This document shows, piece after piece, positions 6,120-12,264 of a stretch of 12,264 bases of DNA. The position numbers and the translations under genes were made by a program. Within the stretch, counting starts at the first letter, position 1. The number at the start of each line of letters is the position of its first letter. The notes below the pieces were generated by a model. That model was not told the DNA's origin, made no database searches, and saw only the letters and a list, made by a program, of their open reading frames with translations. Source of the stretch: Acidobacteriota bacterium (GTDB taxonomy: Bacteria; Acidobacteriota; Terriglobia; Acidiferrales; UBA7541); the NCBI GenBank assembly GCA_003224195.1, contig QHYP01000152.1:12526-24789 (forward strand). The letters are read 5' to 3'.

Positions 6120-6731
6120 CTACTCTTGCGACGCGGCCGCATGCCGGGCGCCGTTTTGCGAGGCAACGGTATCCAGGAATCGCTGATGTACGGCCGTTTC
6201 CGTCGTCAATTCGGGATGAAACGTGGCGGCCATGATCCGCCCTTTTTGCACCAGTACTGGCTTCCCCGCATACTCGGCAAGGATTTCGATACCGCGCCCA
6301 ACACGCTCAATGATCGGCGCGCGGATGAACACCATCTCCAGCGCCTCCGCCTTCAAAGTGGAACGGCCGGTGACGACCTCGCTTGCGATTTGCCGGCCAT
6401 AGGCGTTTCGCAACACAGTCATGTCGAGCAAACTGAGAGAAGGTTGGTCCGGATGTTTTACCTCGTTGGCGAGCAAGATCGCGCCGGCACACGTCCCGAA
6501 AATGGCTCCGCCGTCCGCTGCAAATTTCCGGATCGCGTCAAAGAGACCTTCCTCCTGCAAAAATTGCAGTTGCGTCGTGCTCTCGCCTCCCGGCAGAATC
6601 AGCCCATCGCAGTCCTTGAGTTCGCCGGGTTTGCGCACTTCGGAGGAGTCAACGCCCATCCGCGCGAGCATCGCGCCGTGGGCCTCAAAATCTCCTTGCA
6701 CCGCGAGGATTCCAATCTTCGGCTTGCTCAT
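6120..6731 (-). CDS. pdxT: Pyridoxal 5'-phosphate synthase glutaminase subunit PdxT
   Basis: PdxT hydrolyses glutamine and channels ammonia to PdxS in the cytoplasmic 12+12 PLP synthase. The 203-residue protein has the family start KIGILAVQGDFEAH, the oxyanion-strand motif LPGGES (46-51), nucleophile Cys81 in GTCAGAI, and His172 and Glu174 in TFHPELT, completing the triad. ATG at 6729-6731 follows an AGGGGGGA ribosome site very closely, 15 nt after the pdxS stop, so the two are translated from one message. It appears fully functional. Confidence 0.96.
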   Translation of the reverse strand: MSKPKIGILAVQGDFEAHGAMLARMGVDSSEVRKPGELKDCDGLILPGGESTTQLQFLQEEGLFDAIRKFAADGGAIFGTCAGAILLANEVKHPDQPSLSLLDMTVLRNAYGRQIASEVVTGRSTLKAEALEMVFIRAPIIERVGRGIEILAEYAGKPVLVQKGRIMAATFHPELTTETAVHQRFLDTVASQNGARHAAASQE

Positions 6732-6746
6732 TCCCCCCTGCCTTTC

Positions 6747-7643
6747 TCACCAACCCCTCGTCTGCAGAAGGTCCTTCTCTTCGAGTTGCCGAACGTCGAT
6801 TCCCTTCATTGCCTCGCCGAGCTCCTCGTGCGCTTCGAGGATCGCTTTGGGGTCGTCGAAATGAGTCGTCGCCTTGACGATGGCCTTCGCGCGCGTTTCC
6901 GGATCGCTCGATTTGAAAATCCCCGAGCCCACAAACACCGCCTCCGCGCCGAGATGCCGCACCAGCGCCGCGTCCGCCGGTGTAGCAATTCCACCGGCCG
7001 AGAAATTCGGTACCGGCAGCTTGCCTGTCTTCGCCACCTGCTGCACCAGCTCGAGCGGCGCGCCCAGCTCCTTCGCCTCAGCCATCAATTCATCCGCGCG
7101 CATCGTCGTGAGCTTTTTCATCCGGCCCGTGATGGCGCGCATGTGCCGCACCGCCTCGACGACGTTGCCCGAGCCGGCTTCGCCCTTCGTGCGGATCATC
7201 GCCGCGCCTTCGGCGATGCGCCGCAGCGCTTCGCCCAGGTTCCGCGCCCCGCAAACGAACGGCACGCGAAAATCGTGCTTCCAGATGTGGTGCTCTTCGT
7301 CGGCCGGCGTCAGCACTTCGCTCTCGTCGATGTAGTCCACCTCCAGCGCCTGGAGCACTTCGGCCTCCATGAAGTGGCCGATGCGCACCTTGGCCATCGC
7401 CGGAATTGAAACTGTGTCCATGATCTCGCGAATTATTTTCACGGAGGCCATGCGCGCCACTCCGCCCTCTTTGCGGATGTCGGCCGGGACGCGCTCGAGC
7501 GCCATCACCGCGCACGCGCCCGCCTTCTCCGCGATGCGCGCCTGATCGGCGTTCGTGACGTCCATGATGCAGCCGCCCTTGAGCATTTCCGCCAAACCGA
7601 CTTTCACTCGCCACTCGTTCCCGTTGACGTTCTTCGTTTCCAT
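6747..7643 (-). CDS. pdxS: Pyridoxal 5'-phosphate synthase subunit PdxS
   Basis: PdxS condenses ribose 5-phosphate, glyceraldehyde 3-phosphate and ammonia into PLP (the DXP-independent route). The 298-residue (beta/alpha)8 barrel has Lys85 in PAMAKVRIGH and Lys153 in IRTKGEAGSG, the two lysines that carry the intermediates, plus the acidic residue in GGCIMDV (Asp28) and the phosphate-binding FSAGGIATPADA and VGSGIF. The start ATG at 7641-7643 is chosen over an in-frame TTG at 7664 because AGGAGAAGG lies just upstream of it and would be inside the longer version. It precedes pdxT by 15 nt and follows the MocR gene by 157 nt. Confidence 0.96.
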   Translation of the reverse strand: METKNVNGNEWRVKVGLAEMLKGGCIMDVTNADQARIAEKAGACAVMALERVPADIRKEGGVARMASVKIIREIMDTVSIPAMAKVRIGHFMEAEVLQALEVDYIDESEVLTPADEEHHIWKHDFRVPFVCGARNLGEALRRIAEGAAMIRTKGEAGSGNVVEAVRHMRAITGRMKKLTTMRADELMAEAKELGAPLELVQQVAKTGKLPVPNFSAGGIATPADAALVRHLGAEAVFVGSGIFKSSDPETRAKAIVKATTHFDDPKAILEAHEELGEAMKGIDVRQLEEKDLLQTRGW

Positions 7644-7677
7644 CGCCCTTCTCCTCTTCCCCAAGAGTTTCGCTATC

Positions 7678-7694
7678 TTGACTCCACTTTGACT
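7678..7694. promoter_or_regulatory. Short direct repeat with an AAAGTGGA core upstream of pdxS (operator candidate)
   Basis: TTGACT occurs twice on the plus strand (7678-7683 and 7689-7694), 11 bp apart, one helical turn. Between and overlapping them the minus strand reads AAAGTGGA (7683-7690), about 40 nt upstream of the pdxS start. As I recall, the PdxR site described in Corynebacterium and Listeria has an AAAGTGG core. AAAGTGG occurs five times in the window on the two strands (here, 5785, 6355, 9427 and minus 11580), three of them inside genes, so the core alone is weak evidence. No good -10/-35 pair was found in 7644-7800. Confidence 0.3.
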
Positions 7695-7800
7695 TCCCGC
7701 GTATCCCCGGCTATTCCCTCTTCCCCATCACCGCAAAGCTCCCATTTCCTTTCGCCGGTCTCGACTCCGGACGAATTGTCCCACCCAAAACGCGTCTCAC

Positions 7801-9345
7801 TCAGACCAGCGCCACGCGGCTGCGTTCGGCGCGCCGCACGCCGCGCTGCCTCTTGCGCATTTCGACGCGCAGCGTCTCCCCAAGGATTTGCGCCCCACGA
7901 GCGAGGCGCTTTTCGTCGAGATTGGCGAAGCCCAGCCGCAACGTGTTCGGCAGCGGGCCCTGCACGTAGAAATACCGTCCAGGCGAAAAGAGCACGCCGC
8001 GCTCTTTCGCGTGAATCAGCAGCTCGTTGGCGTCAAATCCGGGAGGCAACTCGAGCCACACGCACATTCCGCCCGCGGGTTGCGTCCAGCGCACGCCTTC
8101 CGGCATGTGCTTGCGCAAGGCTTCATCCATGGCCTTCAGCCGCGAGGCATACACCTTGCGCATCCGCCCGAGATGCCGAATGAATAGCCCGCGCCGCAAA
8201 AACTCCGCCAGCGTCGCCTGAGCCAGTTGGTCGGTGTGCAAATCCGTTGTTTGTTTCACTATTCGTAGCCGCTCGATGACGGTTGCCGGGGCCACGACCC
8301 ATCCGACGCGAAGTCCGGGAAACGCAACCTTCGCAAAGCTGTCGACGTGGATGACCAAATTCGCGCGGTCGAGCTGCTTGAGCGATGGCACGCGCTCGTC
8401 GCGCGCGTGCAGCCGGGCGTAGATGTGGTCTTCGACAATCGGCACCTGATGGCGCGCCGCCAGTTCCAATACTCGGCGCCGCGAGGCGACCGGCATGGAC
8501 GTGCCCGTCGGGTTTTGAAAGTCCGGCGTCAGCACGATCAGCTTCACCCGGTTCGCTGCCAGCGTCGCTTCGAGCGCTTCGACGTCCACACCCAGCGCAC
8601 CACCAGGCTCGGCGTGAGTGCGCACAGGCACGCCCAGGCAGCGAGCCCGCGAAGAGCCGAAGATCGCCACCGCTCCCGGATAAGCGGGATTCTCCAGAAT
8701 CACCGAATCGCCCGGCCGGATGAACGCCTTGCAAAGCAAGTCCATCGCCTGCTGGCAGCCGTCCGTGATCAGGAGATTTTCGTCCTTCGCGGCGATCCCG
8801 TCGTGACGCAGCAACTCCAATAGAGCTTGTTTGAGCGGCGGATAGCCGTCCGAGGGGCCCAGCCGCAACACCTCCGTTGCCTCCCGCCGGAGTACGGCAT
8901 TCACGCACATCTGTAGCTCATCTACGGGAAAGAATTCTTCGGCAGGGCGGGCCATCACAAACGACAGCGCATTTTCCGGCGCGCTGGCCGTCAAGCGGTC
9001 GAGCGCTTCTTCTCCCCGCTCATCCGCAAACAGCAGTTCCCAGCGGACTCCTTCGGCGCCGTGTAGGACGGGCGGGGCCGGAGGCGTGATCTTCAGGCCA
9101 TTCCCGTTCGCTCGGATAAACGTCCCGCGCCCGACGTGACCCTCGATCAAACCTTCGGATTCGAGCTCGGCGTAGGCGTTGGCCACCGTCGTTCGGTGCA
9201 CGCCAAGCTGTATCGCTAATTCCCGGCTCGCCGGGATGCGGTCTCCCGGACGCAAATCGCCTGCATGCACGAGCGCGCGCAATTGATCTCTGAGTTGGAC
9301 GTAGAGGGGAATATGGCTCTCCGGCTGTAGTTGGAGCGGAAGCAT
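7801..9345 (-). CDS. MocR-family regulator (GntR winged helix fused to aminotransferase fold), candidate PdxR
   Basis: A 514-residue cytoplasmic regulator. Residues 9-78 are the GntR-type winged helix (IPLYVQLRDQLRALVHAGDL, then RELAIQLGVHRTTVANAYAEL). After a linker (about 80-115) comes a complete fold-type I aminotransferase domain with the PLP-site residues: Asn278 in DFQNPTG, Asp306 and Tyr309 in VEDHIYA, Lys339 in SFAKVAFPGLRVGW, and Arg in LRLGFAN near the C-terminus. MocR proteins usually bind PLP to sense it rather than to transaminate. Standing directly upstream of pdxS-pdxT on the same strand suggests it controls them, as PdxR does in Gram-positive bacteria, where it is often divergent. 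The next gene's function supports this but does not prove it; MocR members also control GABA, ectoine and other pathways. The ATG at 9343-9345 has GGAGAG upstream. Confidence 0.9.
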   Translation of the reverse strand: MLPLQLQPESHIPLYVQLRDQLRALVHAGDLRPGDRIPASRELAIQLGVHRTTVANAYAELESEGLIEGHVGRGTFIRANGNGLKITPPAPPVLHGAEGVRWELLFADERGEEALDRLTASAPENALSFVMARPAEEFFPVDELQMCVNAVLRREATEVLRLGPSDGYPPLKQALLELLRHDGIAAKDENLLITDGCQQAMDLLCKAFIRPGDSVILENPAYPGAVAIFGSSRARCLGVPVRTHAEPGGALGVDVEALEATLAANRVKLIVLTPDFQNPTGTSMPVASRRRVLELAARHQVPIVEDHIYARLHARDERVPSLKQLDRANLVIHVDSFAKVAFPGLRVGWVVAPATVIERLRIVKQTTDLHTDQLAQATLAEFLRRGLFIRHLGRMRKVYASRLKAMDEALRKHMPEGVRWTQPAGGMCVWLELPPGFDANELLIHAKERGVLFSPGRYFYVQGPLPNTLRLGFANLDEKRLARGAQILGETLRVEMRKRQRGVRRAERSRVALV

Positions 9346-9355
9346 TGTCTCTCCG

Positions 9356-9400
9356 TGAGAGCCATTCTCTCATGGAATTGGCCTCTGTAAAGAGCCAATT
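9356..9400 (-). promoter_or_regulatory. Promoter-like sequence inside two dyads, leader of the MocR gene
   Basis: On the minus strand TTTACA (9386-9391) and GAGAAT (9364-9369), 16 nt apart, resemble -35 and -10 elements; the implied start is about 12 nt before the ATG. The -35 lies in the loop region of dyad 1: AATTGGCTCT (9391-9400) faces AGAG-G-CCAATT (9376-9386), 10 paired bases with one bulge. The -10 overlaps dyad 2, a perfect TGAGAGaatggCTCTCA (9356-9372). TGGCTCT occurs in both, 33 bp apart. This is a natural layout for autoregulation by the protein encoded just downstream. Seen: the repeats. Inferred: their roles. Confidence 0.5.
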
Positions 9401-9413
9401 TGGCGATCCGGCG

Positions 9414-9446
9414 AGGGTCGTCACGCAAAGTGGCGCCGCCGACCCT
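9414..9446. other. Long-spaced 7-bp inverted repeat between the ligase and MocR genes
   Basis: AGGGTCG (9414-9420) and CGACCCT (9440-9446) are perfect inverted copies 19 nt apart, flanking a plus-strand AAAGTGG (9427-9433) and the palindrome GGCGCC. It lies 115 nt past the ligase stop and about 23 nt upstream of the MocR -35 candidate. Without a T tract it is a poor terminator. An upstream binding site is possible. The remaining 9447-9560 shows no gene. Confidence 0.3.
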
Positions 9447-9560
9447 AGGAACTCGCCAGCGCCAACGGCGGAGCCCCTTCCATTGCCCCAGTCGAATGGA
9501 CTGTTCCTGATTCTTGTTCGGATGAGAGAAATGACCTATCTACTAAGCTATGGAAGCGGA

Positions 9561-11093
9561 TCAGCCCCCTCGTAGCTTGAACCGCTGGATTTTCCCCGTG
9601 ACGGTCTTGGGCAGTTCCGCCACGAAACGCACCCCCCGAGGCACCTTGTAGGACACGAGCCGTGCCCTCATCCCCGCGCACGACCACCCACGCTACCGGA
9701 TAGGTCAGGCCCTGCGCGTCTGTGCAACCGACAACCGCCGCCTCGGCCACGCGCGGATGTCCGAGCAGCGCATTCTCCACTTCCATCGGCGAGACCCACA
9801 TTCCGGCGACCTTGAGCATGTCGTCCGCTCGGCCGCAGTAGTGGTAAAAGCCGTCGGAGTGGCGCACAAACTTGTCTCCGGTCACAACCCATTTGTCGCG
9901 ATTGTCCGCGCCCGGCGCATCGCGCTTGGTCCTCTCCGTCAACTCGGGCAAACGCCAATACTCCGAAAACGCGCTGGCGCCGCGCACCCAAAGATTGCCG
10001 ATTTCGCCTTCGGCCACCGGCTCGCCTGCATCATCCACAATCTTCGCTTCATAGCCGGGCACAGGAACGCCGCAGCTCCCCGGCTTGCATTGTCCCGGAC
10101 GGGCGGACAGGAACATGTGCAGCATTTCCGTCGAGCCGATGCCGTCGAGAATCTCGAGGCCGAAGCGGCGGCGCCACTGCTCGAAAATCTCCTCCGGAAG
10201 CGTCTCCCCGGCCGACACACACTGCCGCACGGACGAAAAATCCATCCGCTTGGGCGCGCCTTCGGCCTGCCGCAGAAGCGCGGCGTAAAACGTCGGCACG
10301 GCAAAGAAAACCGTCGGCCGATGACGCGCGACCATCTCGATCACTCGCTCGACTTTTGTGCGCTCAGGATTCAAGACCGTCCGCGCCCCGACGGAAAATG
10401 GGAAGTACATTCCATTCCCGAGACCATACGCAAAAAAGAGCTTCGACACCGAAAACGTGACGTCGTCAGCGCAAAGCCTCAGCACGCCGCGCGCGAAACC
10501 CCGGCTCGTCGCCAGCATGTCCTTGTGCTGATGAACCGCCGCCTTGGGCGAGCCTCCGCTGCCCGACGTGTAGAGAAAGTGTCGTGGGCCGAGGTGTCGG
10601 CAGCATCGAGCCGCTCACTGGCGGCAGACGTCCACTCGCTCCATCTCGAGCAGCGCACGCCTCCGGCATCGGTGGTTTCCTCCCCGACAAGGATGATCGG
10701 CATCTGAGCGCGCTCGGCCGAGGCGGGGAGAAACTCCGGTAACGCGTCCGAATGCACGATCCCCGCCCGCGGCTCGCTGCTCTGCACGTAGTGGATGAAA
10801 TCAGCCGCGCGGGCGAAGGAATTCACTGGAACCGCCACCGCGCCGATTTTCGTCGCGCCGAAAAATGCCGCGATGAATTCAGCCGAATCGGGCAGGACAA
10901 TCAGCACGCGATCGCCGCGCGCCACTCCAAGCTCGAGAAGCCCATTTCCCACGCGATTCGCCAGCGCCGTGAGCTCGCTATAAGTAACTTCGTCCGGCTC
11001 GCCCGCGATGGCCGCTCGATTCGGATGACGCTTGGCGGGTTCATCCAAGAAATGCGCTGCCAGGTTAAAACGCTCCGGCAATTCCTCGGGCAT
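9561..11093 (-). pseudogene. Benzoate-CoA ligase family acyl-CoA synthetase, two frameshifts
   Basis: An AMP-forming ligase that would activate an aromatic or fatty acid to its CoA thioester. Start ATG 11091-11093 with AGGAG upstream reads MPEELPERFNLAAHFLDEPA up to HDT at 10578. The frame then shifts and reads FLYTSGSGGSPKAAVHQHKD (ATP loop), SVSKLFFAYGLGNGMYFP, ILDGIGSTEMLHMFLS, VVTGDKF and GRADDMLKVAGMWVSPMEVE to GDEG near 9664. It shifts back and reads ARLVSYKVPRGVRFV and ELPKTVTGKIQRFKLRGG (with the C-terminal catalytic Lys) to TGA 9561-9563. The first break fits loss of 1 nt (or 1+3n) just before the ATP loop; the second fits loss of about 40 nt (2 mod 3), since the usual dozen residues before RLVSYKVP are absent. 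The changes cancel, so the last segment returns to the original frame, but some 300 codons between are misread. It starts 21 nt after the membrane protein gene. Confidence 0.85.
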
Positions 11094-11114
11094 CGAACGG
11101 CTCCTGCGCCTCGC

Positions 11115-12264
11115 TCACCTCGGGGGATGATACCCGATCTGGCCGTTCACTTCTCCCGCCGATAGCTCGCGCAGGCACAGCTTCGTCAGGTCGCGCGGGT
11201 CGCATTGATAGATTTGGACAATGGGAAGATCCTCTTCCTGCACTTCATACTCTCCCGAAGCCATGTCTTCGGCATCATCCGCGGAAGCCGTAACGATGGG
11301 ACTTCCCGGCCGGACGCGCACGCGAAACTCTCCCGAGGAAGGCTCATAATTTCCGTAGCTGAAGCACCGGCCAATGCACGCGCGGTCCGCGAGGTGCCCG
11401 ACAAACCAAACTCGCGAATCCGAGGGAGCCCAGATCGTCGCCAGCACGCGCCGCCCGTAAGGCAAGCCGCGCACAAGATTCTGCGCCTGTTCCTCCATTC
11501 GGTTGAGCGCGCCGGTGTCCCTATAGACCATCGCGAAGAAAACAAGCGCAAGAAGGCCGAATCCCGCCACATGCCACTTTTCCCGGCGCAGGCAAGCCAA
11601 AATGCACAACCCCAGCGTCGCGGAAATCACCGTCAGGCGCGCAATCAGCAGCCCGATCCACCCCGCGTACCACGGCACGCGGATGTTCTCCGGTAGCAAG
11701 GCCGTCGCGAGGAACGCGATCCCATACAGTTCGAGCGCGAGCCGAAGCCCTCGCCCCGAATAGATACTGCTCCCGCGGGAGATCGCCGCCTTCAGGAAGC
11801 ACGCTGCGCCCAACGCCAGCGCGGCCCATGCGAGCCACGCGTAACGCTCTCCGAACAATATGAACTGGTCGCTGCCGTTGAAGAAGAAACGCGACTCCGC
11901 CGGCTGGCTCGTTTCATAGTGTTTGCCCAGATAAAAGCGCGCTCCAAGAAGGGCGATCCCCGCGACCACAATTGCCAACAGCCGCAATCGTCCCCGCAGA
12001 AACTCAGGACTCCGAACGTACAATCCCGCCCCAACCAACCAAAGAAACCCGATGGGATGTGCGACGAAAGCGAGAGCGAGCAGCGCCACGACCCACAGCC
12101 ACTCCGAACCTCTCGCTCGCCACACAATGGCCAAACCAAAGAACGCCAAGCCGAGCGAAAGGTAGTAATTGAGGAAGCCCATGTGAAACGTGTAGCCGTA
12201 CGCCAGCATGGCCAGGCATGGCGCAAGCGGCCACGGCGCCTGCCGGGCCGCCGCGCTTATGAGC
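11115..12264 (-). CDS. Polytopic membrane protein of unknown function, 5' part outside window
   Basis: The frame is open to the right edge, so the true start lies outside; 382 residues are visible. The first two thirds contain about seven or eight hydrophobic helices (for example NYYLSLGLAFFGLAIVW and WLWVVALLALAFVAHPIGF), with short polar loops such as FFFNGSDQFILFGERYAW. The last roughly 130 residues are soluble, contain several Cys and acidic clusters, and end VNGQIGYHPPR. The style resembles glycosyltransferase-C-like or O-antigen-associated hypothetical membrane proteins of Acidobacteria, but no catalytic motif is visible, so no function is assigned. The ligase gene begins 21 nt after its stop, which suggests a shared transcript. 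Confidence 0.65.
   Translation of the reverse strand, partial: LISAAARQAPWPLAPCLAMLAYGYTFHMGFLNYYLSLGLAFFGLAIVWRARGSEWLWVVALLALAFVAHPIGFLWLVGAGLYVRSPEFLRGRLRLLAIVVAGIALLGARFYLGKHYETSQPAESRFFFNGSDQFILFGERYAWLAWAALALGAACFLKAAISRGSSIYSGRGLRLALELYGIAFLATALLPENIRVPWYAGWIGLLIARLTVISATLGLCILACLRREKWHVAGFGLLALVFFAMVYRDTGALNRMEEQAQNLVRGLPYGRRVLATIWAPSDSRVWFVGHLADRACIGRCFSYGNYEPSSGEFRVRVRPGSPIVTASADDAEDMASGEYEVQEEDLPIVQIYQCDPRDLTKLCLRELSAGEVNGQIGYHPPR

Noticed and set aside
5883..7409. Plus-strand 508-codon open frame
   Set aside because: It crosses pdxS, pdxT and part of the GAF gene on the opposite strand, and its His/Arg-rich translation is typical antisense.
9445..10518. 357-residue ORF as an intact ligase
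   Set aside because: It starts inside the ligase after the ATP loop, and its last roughly 75 residues are out of frame; the true C-terminus lies in another frame ending at 9561.
9757..10707. Plus-strand 316-codon open frame opposite the acyl-CoA ligase
   Set aside because: The ligase motifs on the minus strand are unambiguous even though the gene is frameshifted.

Overview
The window is a high-GC bacterial chromosome segment. Nearly everything is coded on the minus strand (about 12264 down to 1849, plus 656 down to 1). One gene, at 834-1835, runs on the plus strand. Gene content (AmrS, a benzoate-CoA-ligase-type enzyme, MocR-PdxS-PdxT, a DtxR/MntR regulator with a FeoA-like tail, a DnaB-N-like/CPBP membrane protein) fits an environmental Acidobacteriota-like genome. 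That assignment is an impression from protein style, not from a marker gene. I see no rRNA, tRNA, CRISPR array, insertion sequence or phage gene.

Layout in minus-strand reading order. (1) 12264-11115: C-terminal part of a polytopic membrane protein. (2) 11093-9561: a benzoate-CoA-ligase-family acyl-CoA synthetase, broken by two frameshifts. (3) 9345-6120: a vitamin B6 locus with a MocR regulator, then pdxS and pdxT; the regulator's leader holds stacked dyads around a promoter-like sequence. (4) 6083-4349: a GAF-domain protein, a low-molecular-weight tyrosine phosphatase, and a DtxR/MntR-type metalloregulator 19 nt behind the phosphatase. (5) 4218-3078: a frameshifted SnoaL/DUF4440-like relic, an intact 74-residue protein, and the joined head and tail of an L-lactate permease whose middle is missing. 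(6) 2970-1849: intact AmrS radical SAM enzyme, convergent with the plus-strand CPBP-like gene. (7) 656-1: the first half of a type II NADH dehydrogenase, running off the left edge, with its start and first residues separated from the rest by an apparent 17-nt loss.

The most striking property is the run of broken genes. Ndh, the SnoaL-like protein, the lactate permease and the acyl-CoA ligase are all readable as good family members but are interrupted, and every interruption is best explained as missing bases. The neighbours (AmrS, DtxR/MntR, phosphatase, GAF, PdxT, PdxS, MocR) are full length. This is either real erosion of respiratory and catabolic genes or deletion errors in the assembly; read mapping would decide. 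The most coherent intact system is MocR-PdxS-PdxT: PdxS and PdxT make pyridoxal 5'-phosphate, and the MocR protein carries an aminotransferase-like PLP-binding domain, so it may sense the product of the genes it precedes. I found no clearly new multi-gene system.
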